A stretch of 64,000 bases of DNA from Alphaproteobacteria bacterium (GTDB lineage: Bacteria > Pseudomonadota > Alphaproteobacteria > Micropepsales > Micropepsaceae), in NCBI GenBank assembly GCA_019247845.1, contig JAFBAL010000019.1, positions 124,001-188,000 of the forward strand, read 5' to 3'. Each line of letters begins with the position of its first letter. Position 1 is the first letter of the stretch. The notes beneath the pieces were generated by a model that was given only the letters and a program-made list of their open reading frames with translations, ran no database searches and was not told where the DNA came from. Positions 1 to 9,937 of this stretch are shown in pieces. Made by a program: the position numbers and the translations under genes.

Positions 1-3000
1 GCCGAAATGGCATTGGTGCCCGAGGCGCAGCGCACCTACAACTCGGCGCATTCGCGCATGCCGCGCACCCAGATCCTGTCCAACGGCCGCTATGCGCTGA
101 TGATGACCGCCGTGGGCTCGGGCTATAGCCGCTGGCGCGACATCGCCATCACGCGCTGGCGCGAAGATCCCACGCGCGATCCGTTCGGCACCTATATTTT
201 CCTGCGCGACGTCAAGAGCGGCGAGACCTGGTCGGCGGGCTATCAGCCCACGGCGCTGGAGCCCGACAGCTACGACGTCACCTTCAGCGAGGACCGCAGC
301 GAGATCGCACGCCGCGACGGCACCCTCGTCACCGCCCTGGAAGTGATCGTCTCGCCCGAGGACGACGGCGAGGTGCGCCGCGTCTCCATCACCAATCGCG
401 GCCCTCGCATGCGCGAGATCGAGCTCACCTCCTATGCCGAGATCGCCCTCGCCCGCCAGGCCGACGACGTCGCGCATCCGGCCTTCGCCAAGCTCTTCGT
501 CGAGACCGAGTTCGTCGCCAATGCCGGCGCGATCCTGGCGACGCGCCGGCGGCGCTCGGACGGCGATCCGCAGGTCTGGGCCGCGCATCTCTCGGTGCTC
601 GAGGGCGAGAGCGCCGGCGACGTGCAGTTCGAGACCGACCGCGTGCAGTTCCTAGGGAGAGGCCGCACCATCCGCTCGCCGGCGGCGATTGCCGACGGCT
701 GGCCGCTGTCGAACACGGCCGGACCGGTGCTCGATCCGATCTTCAGCCTGAGGCGGCGCGTGTGCATCCCGCGCGGCGCCACGGCGCGCGTGTCGTTCTG
801 GACGCTCGCAGCCGCGACGCGCGAGGACATCCTCGACCTCGTCGACCGCCATCGCGACGCTCAGGCCTTCGAGCGCGCGGGCACGCTCGCCTGGACCCAG
901 GCGCAGATCCAGCTGCGCCATCTGGGCATCGCCGCCGACGACGCGCACCTCTTCCAGCGCCTCGCGAACCACGTGCTCTATCTCGATCCGGTGCTGCGTC
1001 CCGCGTCCGACCAGATCCGCCGGGGGCTGCGCAAAGTATCCTCGCTCTGGGCCACGGGAATCTCGGGCGACCTGCCCATCGTCGTGGTGCGCATCGAGGA
1101 CGAGCAGGACCTCGCTTTGGTGCGCAAGCTTCTGCGCGCGCACGAGTACTGGCGGCTGAAGCAGCTCGCCGTCGACCTGGTGATCCTGAACGAGCGCGCC
1201 GCATCCTATGTGCAGGACCTGCAGAGCACGCTCGACAGCATGGTGCGGATGAACCAGGCGCTGCCCAAGTTGGCGGCCGAGGAGACGCGCGGCCGCGTCT
1301 TCGTGCTGCGCTCGGACCTGATCGCGGCGGAGACGCGTTCGCTGCTGCTCGCCGCGGCGCGCGCCGTCCTGCATGCCGGCGCCGGGACCCTGGCCGAGCA
1401 GGTCAACCGCGCGCGCGACTTGAAGCCTGCTCTGCCTCCGCCGCCGCGCCGCATCGTCCCGCTGGGCATGCCCGACTTGCCCCCGCCGAAGCCGGCGATG
1501 GAGTTCTTCAACGGGCTGGGCGGCTTCGTCGAGAACGGCCGCGAATACATGACGGTGCTGGAGGGCGGACAGGCCACGCCGGCGCCGTGGGTCAACGTCG
1601 TCGCCAACGAGGGCTTCGGCTTCATCGTCTCCACCGACGGCGGCGGCTTCACCTGGTCGCGCAATTCGCAGCAATACCAGATCACGCCGTGGTCGAACGA
1701 CGCGGTGAGCGATCCGCCGGGCGAGGTGATCTATGTGCGCGACGAGGAGACCGGCGAGCTGTGGGGGCCGACCGCGCTTCCCATCCGCGAAAAGACCTCG
1801 AGCTATTCCGCGCGCCACGGACAGGGCTACAGCCGCTTCGAATGCACCGGTCACGGCATCTCGCTCGAGCTCACGCAATTCGTCGCCAAGGACGATCCGG
1901 TTAAGATCTCGCGCCTCAAGATCGTCAACCGTTCGGGGCGCGCGCGGCGCCTGTCGGTGACGTCTTATGTGGAGTGGGTGCTCGGCCCCAACCGCACCAG
2001 CTGCGCGCCTTACGTCCTTACGGAGGTTCATCCCGCGACCGGGGCGATCTTCGCGCAGAACCCATGGAACGATCAGTTCGGCGGCCGCGTCGCGTTCTGC
2101 GACCTGGGCGGCAAGCAGATGGCGTGGAGCTGCGACCGCACCGCCTTCATCGGCCGCGACGGCAGCCTGGACCGGCCGCTGGCGCTGTCGCTGGGCCAGC
2201 CTTTGCCGGGCAAGTCCGGCGCGGCGCTGGACCCCTGCGGCGCGCTGCAGGCGCCGGTGCGGCTTTCGCCGGTCGGCCAGCAGGAGATCGTCTTCATCCT
2301 GGGCGAAACCGAAGACAAGGCAAAGGCCGAAGCGCTGGTCGCCAAGTATCGCAAGGCCGACCTCGACGCCGTCTTGGCCGAGGCGACGCAGCAATGGGAC
2401 GACATGCTGGAGCGCGTGCAGGTGAAGACGCCCGACCGCGCGCTCGACATCCTGTTGAACCGCTGGCTGCCCTATCAGGCGCTGGCCTGCCGGGTGTGGG
2501 CGCGCACCGGCTTCTATCAGGCGAGCGGCGCCTACGGCTTCCGCGACCAGCTCCAGGACACGATGGCGCTGTCGCTGGCGCGGCCCGACATCGCGCGCGA
2601 GCACCTGCTGCGCGCGGCCGGCCGCCAGTTCCGCGAAGGCGACGTGCAGCATTGGTGGCTGCCCGAGAGCGGCAAAGGCATCCGCACGCGCATCTCGGAC
2701 GACCGCGTGTGGCTGGGCTATGCCGTGGCGCACTACGTCAAGGTGACCGGCGACGTCGGCATCCTCGACGAGCCGGTCGGCTGGCTCGAAGGTCCGGTGC
2801 TGCGCGACAACGAGCACGACGCCTTCTTCGAGCCCACGGTCTCGGACGACAGGGCGCCCCTCTTCGACCATTGCGCGCTGGCGCTCGACAAGAGCCTCGG
2901 CATGGGGCCGCACGGACTGCCGCTGATGGGCACCGGCGACTGGAACGACGGCATGGACCGCGTCGGCGCCGGCGGCAGGGGCGAAAGCGTGTGGCTGGGT

Positions 3001-3903
3001 TGGATCCTCTACGCGACGCTCAACGCCTTCGCGCCGCTTGCCGAGAGGCGCGACCAGACCGAGCACGCGGCCGAATGGCGCGACGCCGCCGCGACGCTCA
3101 AGGCCGCGCTGGAGCGCGAGGCCTGGGACGGCGACTGGTATCGCCGTGCCTTCTATGACGACGGCTCGCCTCTCGGCTCGGTGTCGAACAACGAGTGCCG
3201 CATCGATTCCATCGCGCAGAGCTGGGCGGTGATCAGCCGCGGCGCCGAAACCACGCGCGCCAAGCGCGCCATGGATGCGGTCGACAAGTATCTCACCCGC
3301 CGCGACGACAGGCTGTCGCTGCTTTTCACGCCGCCTTTCGACCGCCCGAGCCACGACCCGGGCTACATCAAGGGCTATCCGCCGGGCATCCGCGAGAACG
3401 GCGGCCAATACACCCATGCCGCGGCTTGGGCCGCCATCGCCTTCGCGATGCAGGGCGACGGCGACAAGGCGGGCGAGCTGCTCTCGCTGCTCAACCCGAT
3501 CCATCACGCCGACAGCGCCAACGGCATCCATCGCTACCGCGTCGAGCCCTACGTCATCTGCGCCGACGTCTATTCGATGCCGCCGCATGCCGGTCGCGGC
3601 GGCTGGACCTGGTACACGGGCTCGGCCGGCTGGTACTACCGCGCGGTGCTCGAATGGCTGCTGGGCTTCCGCGTGCAGGGCGACAGCTTCATCCTGGATC
3701 CCTGCGTCCCGCACAATTGGCCGAGCTTCGAGATCAGCTACCGCTACAAAAGCTCCCGTTACGACATCGTGGTCGAGAATCCGTTGAGCGTGTCGCGCGG
3801 CATCCTGGCGGCGAAGCTCGACGGCAAGATGCTGAGCAACACCTCGCTGGTGCCGCTCGCCGACGACGGGGCGACGCACCAATTGCGCGTCATCCTGGGC
3901 TGA
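1..3903 (+). CDS. ndvB: Cyclic beta-1,2-glucan synthase, C-terminal part (5' truncated by window edge)
   Basis: The frame is open from the first base, so only about 1300 C-terminal residues of a protein that is normally near 2800 are present. The visible part holds two carbohydrate-binding/GH94-like beta domains (the second begins near residue 500 with GLGGFVENGREY) and the GH94 phosphorylase catalytic domain, with the general-acid motif GDWNDGMD near base 2935 and a conserved HAGRGGWTWYTGSAGWYYR-type C-terminal stretch. In the NdvB/ChvB family the N-terminal membrane glycosyltransferase polymerises UDP-glucose and this C-terminal domain trims chain length before cyclisation. The product is a periplasmic or secreted osmoregulated glucan. 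Family assignment is firm; the missing N-terminus is inferred. Confidence 0.93.
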   Translation, partial: AEMALVPEAQRTYNSAHSRMPRTQILSNGRYALMMTAVGSGYSRWRDIAITRWREDPTRDPFGTYIFLRDVKSGETWSAGYQPTALEPDSYDVTFSEDRSEIARRDGTLVTALEVIVSPEDDGEVRRVSITNRGPRMREIELTSYAEIALARQADDVAHPAFAKLFVETEFVANAGAILATRRRRSDGDPQVWAAHLSVLEGESAGDVQFETDRVQFLGRGRTIRSPAAIADGWPLSNTAGPVLDPIFSLRRRVCIPRGATARVSFWTLAAATREDILDLVDRHRDAQAFERAGTLAWTQAQIQLRHLGIAADDAHLFQRLANHVLYLDPVLRPASDQIRRGLRKVSSLWATGISGDLPIVVVRIEDEQDLALVRKLLRAHEYWRLKQLAVDLVILNERAASYVQDLQSTLDSMVRMNQALPKLAAEETRGRVFVLRSDLIAAETRSLLLAAARAVLHAGAGTLAEQVNRARDLKPALPPPPRRIVPLGMPDLPPPKPAMEFFNGLGGFVENGREYMTVLEGGQATPAPWVNVVANEGFGFIVSTDGGGFTWSRNSQQYQITPWSNDAVSDPPGEVIYVRDEETGELWGPTALPIREKTSSYSARHGQGYSRFECTGHGISLELTQFVAKDDPVKISRLKIVNRSGRARRLSVTSYVEWVLGPNRTSCAPYVLTEVHPATGAIFAQNPWNDQFGGRVAFCDLGGKQMAWSCDRTAFIGRDGSLDRPLALSLGQPLPGKSGAALDPCGALQAPVRLSPVGQQEIVFILGETEDKAKAEALVAKYRKADLDAVLAEATQQWDDMLERVQVKTPDRALDILLNRWLPYQALACRVWARTGFYQASGAYGFRDQLQDTMALSLARPDIAREHLLRAAGRQFREGDVQHWWLPESGKGIRTRISDDRVWLGYAVAHYVKVTGDVGILDEPVGWLEGPVLRDNEHDAFFEPTVSDDRAPLFDHCALALDKSLGMGPHGLPLMGTGDWNDGMDRVGAGGRGESVWLGWILYATLNAFAPLAERRDQTEHAAEWRDAAATLKAALEREAWDGDWYRRAFYDDGSPLGSVSNNECRIDSIAQSWAVISRGAETTRAKRAMDAVDKYLTRRDDRLSLLFTPPFDRPSHDPGYIKGYPPGIRENGGQYTHAAAWAAIAFAMQGDGDKAGELLSLLNPIHHADSANGIHRYRVEPYVICADVYSMPPHAGRGGWTWYTGSAGWYYRAVLEWLLGFRVQGDSFILDPCVPHNWPSFEISYRYKSSRYDIVVENPLSVSRGILAAKLDGKMLSNTSLVPLADDGATHQLRVILG

Positions 3904-3917
3904 CGCATAGTTGCGTC

Positions 3918-5039
3918 ATGATCGACGGACATTGCGACGACAAATTCGCGGGCGTGCGCGCCGCGTTCCAGGCGAGCTTCGACAAGGGCGACGAGGTCGG
4001 CGCGTCGGTTTGCATCACCAAGGACGGCGAGACCGTCGCCGATCTTTGGGGCGGCGACATGGACGCGGCCAAGACCAGGCCGTGGACGCGCGACACCATC
4101 GTCAACGTCTATTCCACGACCAAGACGATGACGGCGCTGGTGGCGCTGATGCTGGCCGACCGCGGGCTGATCGATTTCGATGCGCCCGTCGCACGCTATT
4201 GGCCGGAATTCGCCGCCAACGGCAAAGCCGACGTCAAGGTCAGCCACTTGATGAGCCACACCTCCGGCCTCTCAGGCTGGAAGGAGAAGGTGACGAAGGA
4301 AGATCTCTACGATTGGGACAAGGTCACCGCGCTGCTCGCCGCGCAAGCGCCGTTCTGGGAGCCGGGCACGAAGGCGGGCTACCACGCGCTGACGCAGGGC
4401 TATCTCGTCGGCGAGGTGATCCGCCGCGTGTCGGGCAGGACCGTCGGCACCGTATTTCGCGAGGAGATCGCGCAACCGCTCGGGGCCGATTTCCGTATCG
4501 GCCTGCCCGCCTCGGAGGACGGCCGCGTCGCCGAGCTGATCCCGCCGCCGACCGCCGCCTTCGCCAACCCCGACCGCAACGAGCTTCAGGCGGCCATGGC
4601 GGACAATCCGCCCATCGACGTCGGCGAGACCAAGACGCGCGCCTGGCGCGCCGCCGAGATTCCGGCCGCGGGCGGCACGGGCAATGCGCGCTCGGTCGCC
4701 TCGGTGCATCGCATCCTTGCCAATGGCGGCACCGCGGACGGCAAGCGTTTCCTGTCCGAAGCCGGATGCCGCAAGGCGCTGGAGGTGCAGTTCGAAGGCA
4801 CCGACCTGATCCTGGGCGTGCCGGTGCGTTACGGCATGGGCTTCGGCCTTCCGGGCGGGATGCTGCCGCTGCCCAATCCCAACACCGTCTTCTGGGGCGG
4901 CTATGGTGGGTCGCTGGCCATCATCGACATGGACGCGCGCACGACCTTCGCCTATGCCATGAACCGCATGATCGCGACCACGACCGGCGACATGCGCGCC
5001 TTCCTGCTCGCCAGCGCGATGTGGCAGGCCCTGGCTTAG
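3918..5039 (+). CDS. Serine hydrolase, beta-lactamase/EstB-like (class C fold)
   Basis: 373 residues with the serine beta-lactamase/penicillin-binding fold signature: nucleophile motif S66-T-T-K69, a Tyr motif near Y155 ([13 protein letters not shown]), and a C-terminal HGG-like segment (WGGYGGS). There is no signal peptide, so it is probably cytoplasmic, as expected for EstB-type esterases. The substrate cannot be read from the sequence; ester or amide hydrolysis is likely and true beta-lactamase activity is less so. The ATG lies 15 bases after the glucan synthase stop with no obvious ribosome binding site. Its stop shares bases with the stop of the convergent selO gene. Confidence 0.85.
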   Translation: MIDGHCDDKFAGVRAAFQASFDKGDEVGASVCITKDGETVADLWGGDMDAAKTRPWTRDTIVNVYSTTKTMTALVALMLADRGLIDFDAPVARYWPEFAANGKADVKVSHLMSHTSGLSGWKEKVTKEDLYDWDKVTALLAAQAPFWEPGTKAGYHALTQGYLVGEVIRRVSGRTVGTVFREEIAQPLGADFRIGLPASEDGRVAELIPPPTAAFANPDRNELQAAMADNPPIDVGETKTRAWRAAEIPAAGGTGNARSVASVHRILANGGTADGKRFLSEAGCRKALEVQFEGTDLILGVPVRYGMGFGLPGGMLPLPNPNTVFWGGYGGSLAIIDMDARTTFAYAMNRMIATTTGDMRAFLLASAMWQALA

Positions 5040-6424
5040 GTGCCGCAGAAGGTGCGGGTCACGACTTCATCGGGTTTGGGCGGATCGGCGTAGGCCGCAA
5101 ACTCCGGCTGCGCGTCGAACGGCCTGCCGAGCACCTGGACCAGCGTTTCGAAGGCCGCGAAGTCCTCGCGGTCGACCGCGGCGCGGATCGCCTCTTCCAC
5201 CCGATGGTTGCGCGGGATGACGCGCGGGTTGGCACGTGCCATCGCGCCGGGATCGTCGGCCCGCGCGCGCCAGCGCTCCTGCCAGTCGCCGAAGCCAAGC
5301 TCTTCGCCGTCGGTCAACCGGCGGAAGGTGAGCGTGAAATCGGCCTCGTGCGCCGCCATGGCGTCGAACAGTTCGCCCGCGAGCGCCATGTCGTCGCCGG
5401 TCATCGCGGCGATGCCGAGCTTGGCGCCCAGCACCCGGCGCCAGGCGGTCTCGAACAGCGGCGGGAACTGGGTCAGCGCCGCATTGGCGCGGTCGACGGC
5501 CTCTTCTTCGTTCTCGGAAAGCAGCGGCAGCAGCGTCTCGGCCAGCCGCGCCAGGTTCCAGCGCGCGATGGCCGGCTGGTTGGCGAAGGCATAGCGGCCA
5601 TGGGCGTCGATGGAGCTGAATACCGTCTCCGGGTGATAGCGGTCCATGAAGGCGCAGGGGCCGTAGTCGATGGTCTCGCCCGACACCGTCATGTTGTCCG
5701 TGTTCATCACGCCGTGGATGAAGCCCACGCCCATCCAGCGCGCGACCAGCGCCGCTTGGCGCGCGATGACGCCTTCGAGCAGGCCGAGCGCGCCTTGTGC
5801 CTCGGGGTAGTGCCGCGCCAGCACGTGCTCGACGAGCAGCCTCAGCGCTTCGACGTCGCCCCGCGCGGCGAAGAACTGGAACGTGCCGATGCGGATATGG
5901 CTCTGCGCCACCCGCGCCAGGATCGCGCCGGGCAGCGCGGTCTCGCGCCACACGCCTTCGCCCGTGATCAGGGCTGCGAGCGCGCGCGTGGTGGGGATGC
6001 CGAGCGCCGCCATCGCTTCGCTGACGATATATTCGCGCAGCACCGGCCCCAACGCCGCGCGTCCGTCGGCGCCGCGCGAGAACGGCGTCTGGCCGGCGCC
6101 TTTGAGCTGGATGTCGCGGCGCATGCCTTTCGTGTCGACGACCTCGCCCAGAAGGATCGCGCGGCCGTCGCCGAGCTGCGGCACGAAATGGCCGAACTGA
6201 TGACCGGCATAGGCCATCGCGATCGGCTCGCTGCCCGGCGCCGCCGCATTGCCGGCGAGGAAGGCCACGCCTTCGTCCGACATCAGCGCGTCCGGATCGA
6301 GACCCAGCTCGCGCGCCAAGGCGCCGTTGAGCTTGACCAGCTTCGGCGCCTTGACGGGGGTGGGCGGCAGCCGGGCATAGAACCGCTCCGGCAGCCGCGC
6401 ATAGGAATTGTCGAACGGGAACAT
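5036..6424 (-). CDS. selO: Protein adenylyltransferase SelO (YdiU/UPF0061 family)
   Basis: 462 residues, close to the normal bacterial SelO length. The pseudokinase fold signatures are clear: [19 protein letters not shown] near the N-terminus, [16 protein letters not shown] (nucleotide loop), [15 protein letters not shown], and the metal-binding segment GVMNTDNM followed by DYGPCAFMD. The protein ends in TFCGT; the C-terminal Cys corresponds to the redox residue that is Sec in eukaryotic SelO. SelO transfers AMP from ATP to Ser/Thr/Tyr of target proteins and is linked to oxidative-stress control. The AAAGG ribosome binding site lies just after a 10-bp hairpin separating it from the upstream flotillin-like gene, with which it may be cotranscribed. 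Confidence 0.95.
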   Translation of the reverse strand: MFPFDNSYARLPERFYARLPPTPVKAPKLVKLNGALARELGLDPDALMSDEGVAFLAGNAAAPGSEPIAMAYAGHQFGHFVPQLGDGRAILLGEVVDTKGMRRDIQLKGAGQTPFSRGADGRAALGPVLREYIVSEAMAALGIPTTRALAALITGEGVWRETALPGAILARVAQSHIRIGTFQFFAARGDVEALRLLVEHVLARHYPEAQGALGLLEGVIARQAALVARWMGVGFIHGVMNTDNMTVSGETIDYGPCAFMDRYHPETVFSSIDAHGRYAFANQPAIARWNLARLAETLLPLLSENEEEAVDRANAALTQFPPLFETAWRRVLGAKLGIAAMTGDDMALAGELFDAMAAHEADFTLTFRRLTDGEELGFGDWQERWRARADDPGAMARANPRVIPRNHRVEEAIRAAVDREDFAAFETLVQVLGRPFDAQPEFAAYADPPKPDEVVTRTFCGT

Positions 6425-6436
6425 CGATGCCTTTCA

Positions 6437-6465
6437 TATCCTCCCCCGCTTCGCAGGGGAGGATA
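6437..6465. repeat. Intercistronic 10-bp perfect hairpin between flotillin-like gene and selO
   Basis: Arms TATCCTCCCC (6437-6446) and GGGGAGGATA (6456-6465) are exact inverted repeats around a 9-base loop. The element sits immediately after the flotillin-like stop (6468) and before the selO ribosome binding site. There is no T-run, so it is more likely an RNA-processing or stability hairpin, or a dispersed REP-like repeat, than an intrinsic terminator. Confidence 0.7.
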
Positions 6466-6467
6466 AG

Positions 6468-8489
6468 TTATTCGCCCTTTCCGTTCGGGCCCGGCAAGGC
6501 CGCCGTGTCGTCCTTCGGCGCCTCGCGCTGCAGCCGTCCCATCAACAACGGCACAAGCGCGTTGAGGCTCCCGCCCAATCCCGCGTCGCCGCCCAGCGAC
6601 AGCGCCAGGTTCTCCGGCACGAACCGCTGGTGGCCCTCGGCCAGCGCGCGCACGACGTTGACGAGCGCCGTCTGGTCCTTGCCGATGGCCTCCTGCTGCG
6701 CGGCCAGGCCCTTGGCGATGGCCAGGCCGTCGGCCTCCGTCTTGACCGCGCTGGCACGGCCGACCTTGTCGAGGCGATAGGACTCACCGTCGGCCTCGGC
6801 CTGCACGCCCATCGCCTTGTTCTTGGCGATGTCGATGCCGATGGACGAGCGCGCCAGGTCGCTCTGCATGTCGGCCTTGCCGCGCGCCTGCTCGAGCTCG
6901 AGGCGCTGGCCCTGTGCCTTCTCTTCCGCCTTGTAGGTCTCCTGCTGCTGGTTGGCGATCTCGCGCGTGGTGAGCACCTCGACCAGCTGCTGCGGGAAGA
7001 CGACGTCCTGGATGTACACGCCGCGCGTTTCGATGCGGTAGTCCTTCAGCTTCTCGGTGATGTGGACCTGCGCCTGGTTCTGCACGTCCTGGCGCTTCTC
7101 GATGAAGTCGATGGCGGGCATCGACTGCAGCTTGTCGCGGAAGTGGTTGCCCACCGCGGCCTGCAGCACCTCGGTCACCAGGTTCAGCATGGTGCCGACG
7201 ATCGAGATCACCTTCGGCGCCTCGGTGTCGGGGACGTGGATCTGCACCTGGAGGTCGATGTTGAAGACGAAGCCTTCCTTCGACTTGGCGGTGATCTGCT
7301 TCAGGCCCTTGTCGAGATTGTGCGCCGTCGAGGTCGCGTCCGCCCAGTTCAAGGTGAGGATGAAGGTCGGCACGATCTCCGCCGAATAGCAGCGCGGGTT
7401 GATCGCGTATTTGCCGGTGCGCAGCGGCTCCTGCCAGATGCCGCGATGGCCGGGGCGCACGAGAGAGCCGAACTTGAAGTCGGCGCCCGACGTGTCCTCG
7501 GTTGCGAGGCCGACATAGGCCTTCAAGACCGCGACCTCGCCCTGGTTCACCACCAGCATCGGCACCATCTCCACGGCCACCAGGAACGGGTTCAGGTTGT
7601 AGGCGCCATACATCAAGGGATCGTGCTGCAGGCCGATGCGGCCGCCGTGGTCGAGGAAGGCCTGGAAGTCCTGGTAGTTGTTGTGCTCCTCGTTCTTGAC
7701 CGCGAGGATCGCCTCGACCAGGTCGCTGTCCTTGGCTGTAGGCTGCGATTCCAGCGCGGCAAGATCGACGAAGTCGCCGATGCGGTTGGCGATGGCGCCC
7801 TTGGGCAGCGGCGGGCCGTCGAAGGTCGTGACGATGCCGATCATGTCGACGACCTTGCCGTCCTGGAAGAAACGCGGCTCGATGCGCACGACCTCGAGCT
7901 GCACCGGCTCGAGCCCGAAGGATTGGGCTTTAAGCGCGCCCTTGCGTTCGAGCGTCGCGTATTCGTCGTCGACCGGCACGCCATAGACCGCGTCGCGGGT
8001 GATGACGAGGAAGCCCACCGGATGGATCGGCACGACGGTGCCCGGCGGCAGCACGGGGCGCTGCACGCCCTTCTCGCCGCCGCCCATGACGAAGGCTTCG
8101 ATGTCCTGGAAATTGCCGAACTCCTTTTTGAAGATGCCCGACTTCGCGCCCACCGGCAGCGGCTGGCCGACCTGGGCGATCACCACGCCGATCTGTCCGG
8201 CGGGGATCTGCACCATCGGATGGCGCGTGACGTCGTAGACCGGCCACAGCTTGAACTGCACGCCCGGCATCAGCAGCCGCGCCTGATAGCCGGCCTCGCC
8301 GTTGAACGCGACGACGCTGCCGGCGGTGAGCTTGCGCGCGCCGAAGCGCTTGCGCACCAGGCCCACCTCGACGGGGCCGATGGTGCGGATCGATTTGGTG
8401 ACCACGATCCAGGCGATCGCCGCGAGGACGATCAGCCAGAACCACAGGCTGGTGCTGTGGCCTTCGAGGAAACTCAGAATGGCTTGCAT
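6468..8489 (-). CDS. Flotillin-like SPFH/band 7 membrane protein
   Basis: 673 residues from the ATG at 8489, which has a good AAAGGGG ribosome binding site; an in-frame start 11 codons earlier lacks one. One N-terminal transmembrane segment (about residues 13-31, LWFWLIVLAAIAWIVV) is followed by an SPFH/band 7 region, then a long Ala/Glu/Gln-rich coiled coil (about 500-600; runs such as TREIANQQQETYKAEEKAQG) and a Gly/Leu-rich C-terminus (GGDAGLGGSLNALVPLLMG). This matches flotillin/YqiK-type scaffold proteins that oligomerise in lipid microdomains. It is longer than typical flotillins because of an extended region between residues 100 and 330. A structural role is inferred; no client is visible nearby. 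Confidence 0.85.
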   Translation of the reverse strand: MQAILSFLEGHSTSLWFWLIVLAAIAWIVVTKSIRTIGPVEVGLVRKRFGARKLTAGSVVAFNGEAGYQARLLMPGVQFKLWPVYDVTRHPMVQIPAGQIGVVIAQVGQPLPVGAKSGIFKKEFGNFQDIEAFVMGGGEKGVQRPVLPPGTVVPIHPVGFLVITRDAVYGVPVDDEYATLERKGALKAQSFGLEPVQLEVVRIEPRFFQDGKVVDMIGIVTTFDGPPLPKGAIANRIGDFVDLAALESQPTAKDSDLVEAILAVKNEEHNNYQDFQAFLDHGGRIGLQHDPLMYGAYNLNPFLVAVEMVPMLVVNQGEVAVLKAYVGLATEDTSGADFKFGSLVRPGHRGIWQEPLRTGKYAINPRCYSAEIVPTFILTLNWADATSTAHNLDKGLKQITAKSKEGFVFNIDLQVQIHVPDTEAPKVISIVGTMLNLVTEVLQAAVGNHFRDKLQSMPAIDFIEKRQDVQNQAQVHITEKLKDYRIETRGVYIQDVVFPQQLVEVLTTREIANQQQETYKAEEKAQGQRLELEQARGKADMQSDLARSSIGIDIAKNKAMGVQAEADGESYRLDKVGRASAVKTEADGLAIAKGLAAQQEAIGKDQTALVNVVRALAEGHQRFVPENLALSLGGDAGLGGSLNALVPLLMGRLQREAPKDDTAALPGPNGKGE

Positions 8490-8558
8490 GACGAAAAGCC
8501 CCTTTCGCGGGCAAAAACCCACGGTCGAAATATCTGGTGCGACTATGGCGCATTCAAT

Positions 8559-8580
8559 GGGGCGAAATATATTCCGCCCC
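8559..8580. repeat. Short inverted repeat upstream of the flotillin-like gene
   Basis: GGGGCG (8559-8564) and CGCCCC (8575-8580) flank an AT-rich 10-base spacer. It lies in the 155-base gap between the P450 stop and the flotillin-like start, both on the minus strand. It could be a weak terminator for the P450 transcript or a regulator site; there is no T-run to decide. Confidence 0.4.
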
Positions 8581-8645
8581 GGTCAAAAAGCCGCTTGACT
8601 GGCGGGTATCCGGTTCGTGTTACGGGCGAGTACCCGCGGCGCGCA

Positions 8646-9911
8646 TCACGTCGCGACGCGAATCTCCTTCAAGCCCCGGAAGAACGGCATGCTGCGCCAT
8701 TCGGGCTTGGCGTCCTGATCGACGAGCCGAAGGTTCGGGAAGCGCCGGAACAGCGTGACGAGCGCGACCTGCGCCTCCAGACGCGCCAGCGGCGCGCCGA
8801 TGCACAGATGCAGGCCGCCGCCGAAGGCCACATGCGGCGCGTCCTTGCGCGCGATGTCGAAGCGGTGCGGATCGGGAAAGGCGGCGGGGTCCCGGTTGGC
8901 GCCGCGCAGCGACATGAACATCGACTGCGCCTGGCGGACCGGACAGCCGCCCACGTCCATGTCGCGCGGCGCAATGCGGCCCGTGATGTCGACGGGACTC
9001 TCGTAGCGCAGCACCTCCTCCACCGCGCTGTTGATCAGCGACGGATCGGATTTGAGCTTGGCGAGCTCGCCCGGATGTTTGAGCAGCAGCCACACCGCGT
9101 TGCCGATCAGGTCGGTGGTGGTGAGATTGCCGCCGATGAGCAGGCCCTGAAGGTTGTTCGAGATCTCGCCGTCGCCCAAGGGCGCGCCCTCGGCCTGGAG
9201 CTTCATCATGTCGCTGGTGAGGTCGTCGGCCGGCTCGGCGCGGCGGCGCTGCATCAGGTTGCCCATATATTCCGACAAGGCATTGGTGCAGACGATGAGG
9301 CGCTGCGTGTCTTCTTCCGAGCGGAACGGGTTGAGCCCCAGGATCGCGCCTTCGCTCCATTCGCGGAACTCGGTCAGTCGGCTCTCGTCGACACCGAGGA
9401 TGCGCGCGATGACGTCGATGGGCACGCGCAACGCGAAGTCGTTCATCGCGTCGAACTCACTCCTGCCGTCGACGAGGTCGAGCCATTGGTCGACGACCTG
9501 CTGCACCAGGCCTTTGCACCTGGCGACGCGCTTGTAGAGCGCCTTGGCGAAGGGGCCGCGGATGCGCATGTGGTCGGGCTCGTCCATCAGCAGGATGCCC
9601 GACCGCGCCTCTTCCTCGGACATGCGGATGCCTTCGATGCGCTGCTCGAGGATGGCGCGCTGGATCGTGGCCTCGGGCTCGGCGCGCTCCGGGCTGCGCC
9701 ACATCGAGGTGTCCGACAGCACGCCGCGCACGTCGGCATGGCGCGTCAGGATGAAGGTGCCCGCCACCGTGTCGCGATGCACCGGACACTCGCCGCGCAG
9801 GCGGTCGAGGAGCTTGTGCGGATCGTCGTTGAACTCGGGATTGAGCGGGGTGAGCTGGAACACCCCGGGAAGCGGGGTGTCGGACGGAGCGTCTGACGGA
9901 ATATCGGACAT
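8646..9911 (-). CDS. Cytochrome P450
   Basis: 421 residues from the ATG at 9911 (a GTG three codons upstream is a weaker alternative). The heme-thiolate motif FGGGLHLCIG has Cys at about 370, the K-helix ExxR is E299-EVLR302, and the PERF-like segment is DPHRF. It is a soluble bacterial class I P450 that needs ferredoxin/reductase partners, none of which is adjacent. The I-helix reads GGNLTTTD: the acidic residue of the usual (A/G)Gx(D/E)TT proton-delivery motif is Leu, which may signal altered oxygen activation. Substrate unknown. A perfect TGACAA-T-TTGTCA palindrome sits 14 bases upstream of the ATG and may be an operator. Confidence 0.93.
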   Translation of the reverse strand: MSDIPSDAPSDTPLPGVFQLTPLNPEFNDDPHKLLDRLRGECPVHRDTVAGTFILTRHADVRGVLSDTSMWRSPERAEPEATIQRAILEQRIEGIRMSEEEARSGILLMDEPDHMRIRGPFAKALYKRVARCKGLVQQVVDQWLDLVDGRSEFDAMNDFALRVPIDVIARILGVDESRLTEFREWSEGAILGLNPFRSEEDTQRLIVCTNALSEYMGNLMQRRRAEPADDLTSDMMKLQAEGAPLGDGEISNNLQGLLIGGNLTTTDLIGNAVWLLLKHPGELAKLKSDPSLINSAVEEVLRYESPVDITGRIAPRDMDVGGCPVRQAQSMFMSLRGANRDPAAFPDPHRFDIARKDAPHVAFGGGLHLCIGAPLARLEAQVALVTLFRRFPNLRLVDQDAKPEWRSMPFFRGLKEIRVAT

Positions 9912-9924
9912 GGCGGCCACCGAA

Positions 9925-9937
9925 TGACAATTTGTCA
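9925..9937. promoter_or_regulatory. Palindrome TGACAATTTGTCA upstream of P450
   Basis: A perfect 13-base palindrome (TGACAA, central T, TTGTCA) located 14 bases 5' of the P450 start codon. Position and symmetry fit a dimeric repressor site, for example of a TetR- or MarR-type regulator, but no regulator gene is adjacent, so this is a candidate only. Confidence 0.4.

Noticed and set aside
652..3882. Very long open frame (over 1000 codons) antisense to the cyclic glucan synthase
   Set aside because: Its translation is Arg/Ala/Val-rich without motifs, and it mirrors a clearly conserved GH94 gene; high GC removes stops in this antisense frame.
6408..9896. Open plus-strand frame of about 1160 codons across the flotillin-like and P450 genes
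   Set aside because: It spans two real minus-strand genes and their spacer, and its product is Arg/His/Leu/Asp-biased with no domain; a GC artefact.
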